The position numbers and the translations under genes are program-made. From positions 1-64,000 of the forward strand of contig QUOL01000008.1 of assembly GCA_009761415.1 (NCBI GenBank): a stretch of 64,000 bases of DNA. Reading direction: 5' to 3'. Within the stretch, counting starts at the first letter, position 1, and every line of letters begins with the position of its first letter. The notes under the pieces were generated by a model that searched no databases, was not told the DNA's origin, and saw only the letters and a program-made list of their open reading frames with translations. Source of the stretch: Sarcomyxa edulis. Its lineage: Eukaryota; Basidiomycota; Agaricomycetes; Agaricales; Mycenaceae. Below, piece by piece: positions 1 to 11,041 of the stretch.

Positions 1-122
1 ACCCTAACCCTAACCCTAACCCTAACCCTAACCCTAACCCTAACCCTAACCCTAACCCTAACCCTAACCCTAACCCTAACCCTAACCCTAACCCTAACCC
101 TAACCCTAACCCTAACCCTAAC
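1..122. repeat. Telomere, (CCCTAA)n array
   Basis: About 20 perfect, uninterrupted copies of CCCTAA start at base 1, so the G-rich strand TTAGGG is on the minus strand and the left edge of the window is the chromosome end. TTAGGG is the usual telomere unit of filamentous basidiomycetes. The array changes abruptly to unique sequence at about position 123. Confidence 0.98.
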
Positions 123-312
123 AGTCCTAACATCCTAGATTTGGGCTGACAGCCAATTCCAAGTCTCTGGGGGACTGCAGCATAATATTAGTCCGGCTCT
201 GGAGTTCACAGGACTAGGATAGTATAAGAGAGATGTATATATATCGTGAAATATGCATGAGTATACAGTGCGGTGTTTAGGCCTCATTTTTCCAAAAAAA
301 ATTAAATTTTGA

Positions 313-330
313 GAAATCAAGCTTGATTTC
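313..330. other. 18-bp perfect palindrome just after the helicase stop
   Basis: GAAATCAAGCTTGATTTC reads the same on both strands. It lies about 12 bases past the helicase stop codon on its transcribed side, in an A/T-rich stretch. It could shape the 3' end of the transcript or be chance. Confidence 0.5.
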
Positions 331-341
331 TGGAGGGAATA

Positions 342-3300
342 CTAGTAGGTGCCTGCTTGACGACATGAGATGAACGGCCTATGACTGAAGTCTCTTGGTA
401 TAAACTGTCCATGTTGTGCCCAGCATACCACGCAGTATGGACTGAGTGATGCTACCATGACTTTGAGAAGTCGTGCCTTTGCGTCTAGTGTTTGGATGGA
501 CCGGTGATAGATGGAGACGTCAAGTTGAACAGATATTCCGGGTCTTGCATTTGTGGGTGGTGCTATTGATGTGTGGGTTACCGCTGGCAAAGATGTGATG
601 TTGACTTCTGATATGCTGGATAGTGGTATCGATGCAAGCGATGTTGTCCGTGATGCTGTTCCGTCAAAGAAGCTTTGGTCAATGTTCATGATTGTGTTGT
701 CGTCCCATTCATCAAAAAGCATCTTGAATTCGTCTGTGTTTGAGTCCGTGTCTATGGCAAGTGTTGGCGCTGGTGCTGGTGCTGGATCAATAAGAAGATT
801 GTCGATAGCTTTGAGAATCTCCGTGTCTGGGTCGCATATGTCGCATAGAGCTGCACCAGGAATATCTCGACATCGAGTTCCTGTTCCATCCATGATCTCT
901 CCTACTCCAAATCGTCTGCATTCTGTTTCATTGTGAGCCCATGCTTTTGCTTGGTCGGCGCATTGGAGGTCGATAGTGTCTGGTGGTGCTGGGATGTAAC
1001 ATGTATTTTGATGCACTAGGAATACGTATGATGTTTCTCCGTTGCGACCTGTTCGACCTGCGCCTTGATACAGGTTGACAAATCCAAATGGGATGTGATA
1101 GAAGATGGCTACCCCAGCATCTGGATGATCGATGCCGTGAATCATTCCTGTTGTTGTCACGATCCATTGATTGAGTCCTGATGTCCATGCCAATTCGTTG
1201 TGCCCACGTTCAGATGCATCCATACCTGCATGCGATATGCAGTTGCCAAATGAAGTACCAAGTTCTTCCGCGTCCTTTTGTGATGTGACAAAGATGATTC
1301 CACCACGTTTTGTACCGTCAGACTTGTTTAACACCTGTTGTGTAAGATAGTTGGCCAGATCTACAATGAACCTTGTTGCCGTTGTAGTTGCGGTCTCGTA
1401 TGTCACAACATGGTATGTGATCTGAGGCTGATATGTTGGGGCACGAATAACAAGTGTCGAGTTGGGTAGAGCCGTCGCTTTCAAGAAATGTGGCATTAGA
1501 ACTTTGGGAAGTGATGCTGTCAGATAGATTTTTTGTGTTGCAAAATTGGCCAACTTGAGTATCCGTTCGAATGCTGGGCGGTGACTTGCACTAGTAACGA
1601 TTTGATGAGCTTCATCAATGACAAGACGTATGGCCTTTGATTCAATACTGCGCCAGTATCTATTTGAAATGCAATTGAGCAAGTAAAATTGAAGACAATT
1701 ATATATGAACTTACTGTTCAAACTTTCTATGTGCTGCTGTTTCCAAAGCCACAAATACCAGTCTTGAATTTCCAACACCTTTTGAGCTGACCTTCCATTG
1801 AGTCACTGGTATACCAAGTCGTTGTGCCCGTTGAATTTGATCTGTCATCAATGCCTTGTTGGGAATGACAATGAACGTGTGGAAATTCTGTTCTTGGAAC
1901 TGTGGTAAAAGATAGACCAAACTTTTGCCACCACCGGTAGGAAGAATTGCAATGAAATTGTGTCTGCGATCCATGGCTGTCAGTACCATCTCCTTTTGAT
2001 AAGGTGATTTGAATGTTGGATTGGGTTTCCCAGGGAAGCATTGTCGTAAAAGGTATTGTAGTTGCTTGTCCGCTCCAGGTGTTGTTGCCCGTAGAACACA
2101 AGTTGATTCTGATATGTCTGTATCTGTTCTTGCTTCTTCATCTGCCATACGTGTTTCAAAAGCTTCTTGTTCCTCGTGTGTCAAGTAAAGATCGTCCATG
2201 TCCAAAGATGTTTGAGCGCGAGGTTGTCTAGGTGTTGAAGGACTCTGATGATGAAGACTTGGTGGTGGTGGTGGATGAAAGACTGGTTCCCGTATTGTTG
2301 ATTGTGGCTCTAAAGATCTCCCAAAGCCACGTTGCATTGCTTCTGCAATTCCGTCCGCAACCACCTTTTGCATTTTGTCTTCTAATTGAACCTGCATCTT
2401 GTTAATCTCTCCAGTAATGGTAGCCGTCAGATGTTGGAGAAGGAATGTTGGATCAAAAGGAGCCTGAACCTGAGTTGTAGTAATGGGAACATCTGTAGTT
2501 TGTTGTTTGCGGATTGTGTCTTGAACCTGTCGCCTGATATGAAGGGGTAGCATCTTGGGAAATCCTTCACGAAAGCCTGTCAACTCCCACCACTTTTCTG
2601 ATACATGTCCAAACCGCAGTAGAAGATCGCTGGACATGCACGGAAGATGTCCAACTTCTGGTGCGTAGATCCTACGTGAAGTACCAAGACCATGTCCACG
2701 CTGAGCTGCCAATACATCATCCTCGTCCTCATCGATTTCGTATTCGGATCCAAGATACGTCCGGGCGATTTGAACTGTGAGCTGACGATAGGGACGGACA
2801 CCAACCGCTACACCACAGTGTGATTCTGTAAAGTCTTTCAAATCACTGCTGAATTGATCTTCACCAACCCGTTTCCCCATTCTGACCCATAAGTATTCAT
2901 CGTACAATTGGCCAACTTCTTCACCCCACAGAATTCGTGCAAAGTCCCGTTCCATTGGTCGAATAATGAGCAAATAGACCTCTAGGATGCGAGCCAACCT
3001 GGGATGAGCTTTGATTGGAATGAAAACATCACGGCGTATCATGTTTTCCGTTTTGACTCGACGTGTGACCAACCAGATGTCGCCATTGCTACGGAAGATA
3101 GTTCGAGGACGAGTGGAGTTTTGGATTTTGTGATCGGCAAACTCTGAGCTTCGTGGATCTTGGCCAGGAGATGTAAAGGTAAACAGTGCAAGTTGTCGAT
3201 TGATATCTGCAGCATGCTCCATAACTTTGTGCATGGCTGAAGTGTTGAATACCAATTCATTGTTGCGATCGACTTGTGCCAGTTTCAACGTGTTGTCTCC

Positions 3301-5680
3301 AAATAGAATCTTGATCAAAGGTCGTTCTGTTGTAAGAAATGAACCATTGTGTATCCAGCTGTAACCACGTGTTTCAATCGTCCAATCATCTGCAACGTCA
3401 TTTGGAATATCCATAGGAACCCGCTGGTTATGTAGTAGGCCATCGATATTTGCTTCCAATTCATCGGCAAGTTGATGAAGTCCATCAATCCACTTTGGTA
3501 CATGTAGAGTGTGTTCCTTGTAGCTGATTTGCAAACCATCGGCAGATACTCGGGTAGCAGGAACAGAAGTGGTGTTCAATGCAAGTGATGATGCATAATT
3601 TTGATATTCCGTGACCGTGTTATAGGGAGAAAGCATGCCTAGCCGCAACATGTTCATGCCTTGGGCTTCCACTGATCTAAACAAAGAAAGTGAGCCCTAA
3701 CTCTATTCAATGAAGCAGAAACTCTAACTTACTTGTAAATATCGTTATTAAATTGACTTTTGTTGCGTATTCCTTCAAGTAAAGTCGCACCACGAATGAA
3801 ATATTTCAGCTTAGCAAACAGCTGAGTAACTTCATGTGGCCGCTTGTAGTTTCCATCCTCGTTAAGGCAGTGAATGGCAATAAGACATTCTAATGGATCC
3901 TCCCATTTGGAGTAATTATCCATGTTATTCGCAAGATTCCGAGGTGCCAAGAAGCACAAGGAAAAATGATGGATAGCTTCTATTGCATCGCCTCCACTGC
4001 CATTGAGAATGTCGATCAGGTTAAGACCACATTGAACTTGATCAGGATCAAGCGGAAACTGATAGTCGGTCGGTGGGTCTTTTTGCAATGTGAGAAGTAG
4101 AGCGTGAATAAACTGAATCAAAAGTATGCCGTATGCCTTGAGTGTGACATCATCAGAATGAACACGCCAATGCTCATGATTACCAGCATTTCTATAGGTG
4201 TTTGGGGTAATTTCAATAACATAGAAGGTAAATATAAATATTTTATAGCTTACCTTGGACATTCCATGAGAAGACGTTTGACTCCTATTGCTGACTGCCG
4301 TGCATTATCTCGTACTATTTCCATATATTGGAACACAGTTTCTTTTAAAGAAAGAAAGAGTTTCGATGAATCACGTAGAGACGGTAATGCCATGAGATTC
4401 CGCAATCCTTTGATTTTGTTTTTGTCTTTCGTATACTCCTGAAGGTGAAGATGCCACCCCGTAACTTGAAGTAGAGGAGGGATTTCACGAGTATGAATAG
4501 CGGAAGCGATGCGTTTCAATGAAGTGAATTGAGGAACTTGTTTCTGCAAATAAATTGCAAATGGATCGTCCGGTTTTAATGATGTGAGGGCAGGATTTAC
4601 TCTGAACCATTTCTGAGGTGTTGGCCGGAAGAATGTCTGGATACTACCAAGTGTGAAAGCATCTCGAGCAGGAATGTGATTATCGGAATGTTTTTGGCAC
4701 CAATGTTTTTCGAAATTGCTAAAGCTGGGACAGCAGTAGCTGCAATCCAGACAGCAGTGACCATTCTCGATAATCTCCAAACCTTCGATTGGAGGTCCTC
4801 CAGCAACTGGTGGTATTACGTCCGAAGTTTCCCTGACTTCGTTTTGAACGAGTGCGATGTGAAGTTCTTCTGTTTGTTGTGCCGTTGGAATAAGACCGTG
4901 ACTTTTTAAATGACCAATCAAACGTTTTGGAGTCCATGCTGTTTTGCATACCATGCAATGAACGGTCTTGAAAAGAGTATGAATCCGAAGTGAAAATAGA
5001 GTGAGGATTGCAGACGTGACAAGATAGCATATGCGACCATTTAGGGATTGAGCTGTCAAATTGAAATGGATAAGTTAGTTGTGTCCCAGTTTCTATACTT
5101 TAAAACTCACATGAAGGATTGTTTTCTGATATCGATTCAACCTGTGGCACAGTCGAAGTTTCCGGTATTGATGTGGTACGAGAATAGGGGTGATGTCTTG
5201 CACTGACATTTTGATTATCAGTGTGGCGATGCGGACCAATACCTGATGACGGTGAGATAATAGGCTCCGTCTGATCGTCGACCTCCATTTTGTCTTGCAC
5301 CAAATTAGGTGATGTCTCGATTGCTTTGAGTGCCTCCGTGTTACTTTTAACCTGTACTGTTGTAATTCCATGTGATTTTTTTGCATGAGCCACAATGTTC
5401 CGAATATTTGTGAAGGTTTCGGTGCATGGAGCGAATGGACAGTCAACATTTCCTGTTAGCTCAGACCGTGCCAAAATATAGGAATGATCTGCTTAAAATA
5501 AATTAATAATTGTCCAATATTGAGAAGATTTATTTCACCATCAACAATAAGGCCATAATTTTTCAGATGATATGACGTATTGTGAGTGAACATGGCTGAA
5601 GCCCCTGAAGACACACTTGTATTACAAGTGGGACAAAGAGGCCTTTTCAATAATACATATTTAGTATAACATCTAAGCAT
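342..5680 (-). CDS. Telomere-linked RecQ-type helicase with N-terminal zinc-finger region
   Basis: An SF2 DEAH helicase of the RecQ-like, telomere-linked type. My model has six exons (5680-5539, 5491-5111, 5052-4254, 4191-3733, 3676-1715, 1659-342); each junction keeps frame and the total is 5,061 nt (1,686 aa). The N-terminal third has C2H2-like fingers (CPTCNTS, CPFAPCTETF...H....H, CMVCKTAW...HLKSH, CLDCSYCCPSF...H....H), which resemble the OrsD/DUF3505 type. The C-terminal part carries Walker A (LPTGGGKS), DEAH, TAS, motif V, motif VI (YQGAGRTGRNG) and a RecQ-like zinc site (CRR...C..CDIC). It runs toward the telomere and stops about 220 bp from the array. Helicases of this kind sit at chromosome ends in many fungi; their role in telomere maintenance is inferred. 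All motifs look intact. The 5' end is uncertain: the frame stays open upstream of the ATG I chose. Confidence 0.88.
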
Positions 5681-5942
5681 CAAAATGATGGGCTTACATT
5701 GTCCAGTTCCTTTGGGCTGATTTTTAATTGAAGTTGATATGTGGTGATGGTGGAAGAAAAGAAGAAAGAAATTAACTAATTTACTTATTTGAATCTGATA
5801 ACATCATGTAATTAATGACATCATTTGATAATATTATTGAATAGAGTGAACAAATAATACTTCTGAAGTATTGTTTGGTTTCTAGGTGCCTCATAGATAG
5901 TGTCTATATTTTCAATCATGTAATTTGAAGCATATTCAGCCT

Positions 5943-6862
5943 GTTTCAAAAAAGGGGGGCACAGATTTGTTCAGAGTAGCACTGCCACCTCAGGTACAAT
6001 GTCAACAGCGCCAAACCAAGCCTTGAAGCTTATGTTGGTTCTGTTTGGTATCAGCACTGCCATCATGTCAACAGAGCCAAAGTAAGCATTGAAGGTCATG
6101 TTGGTCCTATTTGGTTTCAACACTGCCACCACATGAAATATAGCCACCAGACATCACAGTGAGACCAAACAATACTTCTGAAATATAGTTTGGTTCCCAG
6201 GCACATCATAGATGATGCCTGCATTTTGAATCATGTGATTTGACCTATATTTGGGCTGTTTCAAAAAAGGGGGGCACAGATTTGTTCAGTGCAGCACTGC
6301 CACCATGTCAACAAGGCCAAAGTTATCTTTGAAGCTCATGTTGGTCCTGTTTGGTTTCAGCACTGCCACCAATCAACAGAGCCAAAGTCAGCTTTGAAGG
6401 TCATGTTGGCTCTGTTGACATTGAGGCTGTGCTGACACTGCCACCCAGGTACATTGTCAACAAAACCAAAGGGACCTTTGAAGCTCATGTTGGCTTTGTT
6501 TACATTGTGCCTGATGGGCAGGTTGTCACCTGACCACCTCCCAGATGATGTCTGAATTTTTAATCATGTGATTTGATGCATATTTGACCTGTTTCAAAAA
6601 AGGGGGGCATAGATTTGTTCAGAGCAGCACTGCCACCATGTCAACAAAACCAAAGTCAGCTTTGAAGGTCATGTTGGCACTATTTGGTTTCAACACTGCC
6701 ACCACACTAAATATAACCACTAGACATCACAGAGAGACCAAACAATACTTCTGAAATATAGTTTGGTTCCCAGGCACATCATAGATGATGCCTGCATTTT
6801 GAATCATGTGATTTGACCTATATTTGGGCTGTTTCAAAAAAGGGGGGCACAGATTTGTTCAG
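5943..6862. repeat. Subtelomeric direct-repeat block, 32-bp core four times
   Basis: A core of GTTTCAAAAAAGGGGGGC plus ACAGATTTGTTCAG occurs at 5943, 6258, 6591 and 6831. Each is preceded by a related stretch of about 70 bp containing AATCATGTGATTTGA. A block of about 130 bp at 6166 is repeated nearly unchanged at 6744. Between them lie at least six variants of a unit of about 60 bp built on CAACARAGCCAAAG...TTGAAG.TCATGTTGG...CACTGCCACC. The array begins about 250 bp upstream of the helicase start. I see no protein-coding potential; the small frames here are repeat translations. Confidence 0.85.
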
Positions 6863-7518
6863 TGCAGCACAGCCACAACTTTTGAACCAACTAAGCAGAA
6901 CATGTATCCCTAACTCTGTGGTAAAAGACATTCCTAACCCACGTGTTCAAGATATCATATATTCAGTATCATACATGTATCCCTAACCACAGATGAAAAG
7001 AATGATTCCTAACTCCACTGTAGTGGGTGGCTCAGAGTCACAGTCACAGTCACCCAACATTGACCGGCCATTTGCCAGCCAACCTGCAGCGGCTAGAACT
7101 AGTTCTCATGGGGTATGACAGATGTATCCTATATCTTCCATTTGAGCACTTGAACACGTACTAGCCACCCCAAATGAGTGCTAGCCATGCCCGTCAATGT
7201 TGGGCCGCGGTTCCGCCAGTGACGCCTTGTTTGCGCCGTGCAAACAAGTGCGCGTACGTTCCCACGCGGTGCACCCAGGTTTTTGACCTCTACGAACGCA
7301 GTGGTGCGGTCGAAATTTTGTTTCGAGCGCTTTTTTACCACCCCTCCTGGTGCCCCCCCCACTTTTCAGTAATCGGCCCGCTGCGAGCTCAGTTTTGCCG
7401 GCTAGCCCTAGATCTTTTGGGGTTGAGGTCCTGGGACCACTAGCCAACTGTCGGGCCACCTAGCCAGTCCTAGCAAGACGTCGGGTTACCGGAGGCCTCG
7501 GGTAACCGCCTAATTAGA
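6863..7518. other. Non-coding junction with telomere-like words and GC-rich stretch
   Basis: The first part (about 6900-7020) contains the words TCCCTAAC, TTCCTAACCC, TCCCTAACC and TTCCTAACT at irregular spacing, like decayed telomere repeats. From about 7150 to 7518 the sequence turns GC-rich, unlike the AT-rich flank. Open frames on both strands here match nothing I know. It ends at TAATTAG, where hAT coding sequence begins. Confidence 0.5.
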
Positions 7519-9164
7519 GTAGGAACTCAGGTCCTCATCAAAACACACAGCAAATCTCCCCATTATGATCCTCATAACCCCAAAAGCCACATACCACAAA
7601 AGACGACAGGAATGCGCGATGCAGTGGGATTAGTACGGTCGATCTGCGTCAAGGTTTGTGTCTCACGATTTTCTTCTGTTCTCGCCTTCTTATCTTCTCG
7701 CCTTCTAGGAGTGTTCTTCGGCCAAACGTAAAGAACTGTTCAAGCAGATTCAGCTTCGTCAAAAAGCTCCCATCATTACTCCTCTCCAGCTCATCCTCGA
7801 CATGAAGATCCGGTGGTCATCCACGTACTACATGCTTTTCCGTGCATTTTCCTTGCGAAATGTTGGTGATATATTCCACATTGCTCGGACCATATCAACT
7901 CGAGGTTCCTTAGCACGTTCAGACTCTGGTGTACGAAATGGGCCTACAAGAGAAGAACTTGAAGAAACGCGAGAAAATCGATGCATTGCAGCTTGATTCC
8001 GAGGAATGGGGACGTATAGACTCATTCATAGGTCTTCTCGCCGTACGTCGTCTTCTCATCCACGTCAATACTTGACACTGACTGTCTCGACAGCATTCTG
8101 AAAGAGCTCAGCAAGCATTTTCATCGGATCTTCGCTCGACACTCCATCTCGCTATCCCAGCCCTCAAAGCCCTCTCTAAGGCTTGGACCTCACGAGCTGA
8201 GCAACCGAAGTATTCATTGTTTGCACCTGCCCTTCGAGAGGCTGCATCAAAGATCAACGAGTATTACAACAAGACGAAGAAATCCGATGCTTATGTTATT
8301 GCGATGTGTACGTTTTCTGTTATTCTTTATGACCAGCCTTATTGATAGGTCTTTTGTGACAGTACTTGATCCTCGCAAGAAAGCAGCTCACATCAAGCAG
8401 TACTGGGACTCCGAGAAACAGGCAGCCGCCATGACAATTGCCGAGAGAGTGGTATGCACTATCTCGGACTTCCGTCTGACTTCTCAGTCGCTTGAACTGA
8501 TGTAATGATGAATATAGTTCAAAGCGCGCTATCTGAAGCTGCACACAACCTCTCCGACTACTCCTCTTCCTACCGCGAAGCCGCCTACTCACGGAATCAA
8601 GGCCTTACTACAAGAACTCACGCCGGACTTGGACAACGAAGATGTCTACACATCGCCGCATGCTGATGCTACGCGCCCCTGGCTTGAAGAATTTCACGAG
8701 TATCTCGACACACGTGAAGGCGTGCCAGATCAATTCTCAACAGTCGATTGGTGGGGGGTACGTGGCAAATCTAGATGTTCATCAGCAGTCCTTGCAGAAT
8801 CTAACGGATACATCTATAGCCCAACGCTGCACGGTATCCAACCTGGGGCTCGCTCGCCCGAGATCACCTCTCCATCATGGCTTCATCTGTTTCGAGTGAA
8901 AGGGCCTTCTCATCGGGTGGTATCACAATCACAAAACGTCGCAACAGGCTCAAAGGTGATGTTGTCGAGGCTTTGCAATGTCTGAAATGTTTTATAAGGC
9001 GTGACCTTCTATTCCGCGAAGCACTTGTCTTTGAACCAGAAGATGAAGTTATCGGTGAAGACGAAGATGGCTGGGATTGTTTCTTAGAAGATGAAGAGGA
9101 TTTGGATGCTGACTGCGAGACCGAGTCTGAATGGGATGACGAAGATGTAGGATCATTGGCATAA
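7519..9164 (+). CDS. hAT-family transposase, 5'-truncated, remaining frame open
   Basis: The C-terminal two thirds of a hAT transposase. Exons 7519-7653, 7709-7861, 7914-8042, 8094-8307, 8363-8451, 8518-8757 and 8820-9164 join in one open frame of 1,305 nt (434 residues). Family landmarks in order are YDPHNP, the region around LILDMKIRWSSTYYML, LLDPRKKAAHIKQYW, then the dimerisation segment WWG..AARYPTW, LARDHLSI, SSVSSERAFSSGG and KRRNRLKGD. The end is very acidic. Missing are the BED zinc finger, the first catalytic Asp and the usual CLAH segment; upstream sequence is unrelated. One donor (GTTGGT at 7862) is weak. The element is probably non-functional alone, though a missed upstream exon cannot be excluded. 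Confidence 0.85.
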
Positions 9165-9230
9165 AATAGTACTAGATAAATTACGGTTCCTTTTCGAATA
9201 CTAATGTTACACTGTCAAAAAAAATTCCTG

Positions 9231-9374
9231 TAGGCCCTGGCTCAGGCCGTCTCAGGCCAAAGCCAAGCCGTCAGTTTTGGCTTTGGCCCGGCCTGAGATA
9301 TTCGAAAGCCAAAGCCCCTACAGGCCGGGCCAAAGCCGGGGCTTTCAGGCCAAGCCGGGCCCGCACATCACTAG
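9231..9374. mobile_element. Right end of the hAT element: subterminal repeats and TIR
   Basis: Directly after the transposase lies a GC-rich block made of repeated AGGCC, GCCAAAGCC and GGGCC words on both strands. It ends in GGGCCCGCACATCACTAG. Read inward from the right, this begins CTAGTGATGTGCGGGCC, which is like hAT terminal inverted repeats. I found no matching left end upstream, consistent with a 5'-truncated element. Confidence 0.65.
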
Positions 9375-9481
9375 TCCCACGGAGGGTTGAAAACGCGGAA
9401 CCTTCCCGTCACACCAGAGGCAAACGGCGGTGTATTGTTCACCACCACCATCACATACCTCATGTCCTCCCCAAATCCAAC

Positions 9482-11041
9482 ATGAACGAGGAACCTCGAT
9501 CCCGAGCCACGCCTAGGAAGCGCAAAGCCACTTCTACTGTGGCCCCGTCTGCGCGGGAACGCGCTCAATCTGTCATCAGGCGGGTGGGCGATTTTCACAG
9601 TCGACTTAGAGATCCCTTAGGTGAACAATCTGCGGGCGAGCATCACAACTTTTGCATTGTTACCGCCTACAGGGACGACATGTGCAGTATAGAGTTCTCG
9701 CATGTCATTGCGAAGTCTACGCCGCAAAGCACCGTGAGTTACATCCTGTCAAAGCCTGTCGGGAATCTCTAATGTAAGTAATCCAGCTTATGAAGCTGGA
9801 ATGGGCTTGGAACCTGCCGTGGAAAACGTTCGACGTCGACACACGGCACAATATTCAAACGCGTACGTTGCCCAAAGCCGCGTGCGCGATTGAAGCTCAT
9901 CTGTGCCCTCCTTATAGTTACCGTGGCTACCCAAAACTGCATTGACAACGTTGAGAGTGGTTGGTTCTGGGTACCCGCCGATTCACTTCTTTTGTACGCA
10001 TTGCAATATAAATGTCATGAGATGGCACGTTTCAATCCAACCAAGGTGCCTCTCCTCTTCAATTGAACTTCAATTAGACACCAGCTGATTCCTTGTTTTT
10101 AGTTATATGCACCCTCGCAAACCACGTTTCCGTATCGGTTATTCGCCTTTCCTGCAATGACGCACTTCGCATCCCTCTCCATGTATGATGGCCCTTACCC
10201 AGGCTCGAGTCATCAGCATTTTACGCGGCATTCTTATCCCTTCGAGACACTCCCGATGTATAGTTTGTCCATTGAGCCCCACTTCGTCATTCACGATACC
10301 GGCATGAAGCTAGCTACCGCCCTTCATCCTTGCTCGACACCAGCCGAAACCCTTCAAGCCAATATCGAGCGTTACGGCTTGCGTTCCAGGGTGTCATTCG
10401 AGGCTGCCCTTCTCGACAAGCTTCATATCCCAGCATCCTTTACCGACATATTGGAGCATTTGTGGATTTGCTACAGCCTTTATCTTCGCTGGATGTTGTC
10501 GAAGCCCACCCCTCCCTTCGACGGGGAACCAGCTTTGTCACGGGCTCCCTCCCATTCATCCGCCAGAAATCGCCTACCTGACTCTCGAATCAGACCTACC
10601 ACTCGTAGCAGTGCGCACGCAGCCCCATTGGCCAGCTCCGCGAAGCTCTCCACTGGCACAGCTGGCCCTACCGAGGAAGATGGAGTTCTCCCGATGGACT
10701 CGATCTCCTGTGTGACACCTTTCGGGCGCGCGTCGGTGGAAGGTACTGATTTCGAGGGTCGGGACGAAGAGGAGGACGGCACGTCCATTGTGGATCTGGA
10801 GGAAGATGTGGAAGACGCTGCAAGCTTCACCCTTCGCATCGAAACATGGGTCAAGGGGGCATTACATGCAGATCCGCCTATAGACGGTGGAAGGTTGATT
10901 GACGGGATGAATGACTCGACCACCCTTGTTGGCGACTCGGACAGCGTGAAAGATGGTTCGCGTGCGAAGGTGGCCAAAGATGGCCAGGCGGATACCAAGG
11001 GAAACTACAGTGTGCCGCGTTTTCAGCCTTCTTCCACCTAG
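9482..11041 (+). CDS. HNH-nuclease-domain protein, Agaricomycete type
   Basis: Four exons (9482-9733, 9787-9862, 9918-10045, 10103-11041) give 1,395 nt, 464 aa. Residues about 55-150 resemble the HNH module common in Agaricomycete genomes: C.VT, then IEFSHVIAKST, LEWAWNLPW, DTRHNI, and GWFWVPAD where the family normally has FDxGxWxLVP. The position of the second conserved His (usual LHxxFD) reads CIDNVES, so catalysis may be lost. A Tyr/Pro-rich segment (about 154-200) precedes a long acidic, Ser/Thr-rich tail with no recognisable fold. The gene begins about 110 bp after the hAT right end. Its role is unknown. Confidence 0.75.

Noticed and set aside
553..936. A 127-codon plus-strand frame with Gly/Ala repeats
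   Set aside because: It lies antisense to the helicase C-terminal region, whose Ala-Pro codons produce it.
5943..6862. A CRISPR-like array
   Set aside because: Repeat spacing is irregular (about 240-330 bp), the units between are themselves repeats, and the genome is eukaryotic.
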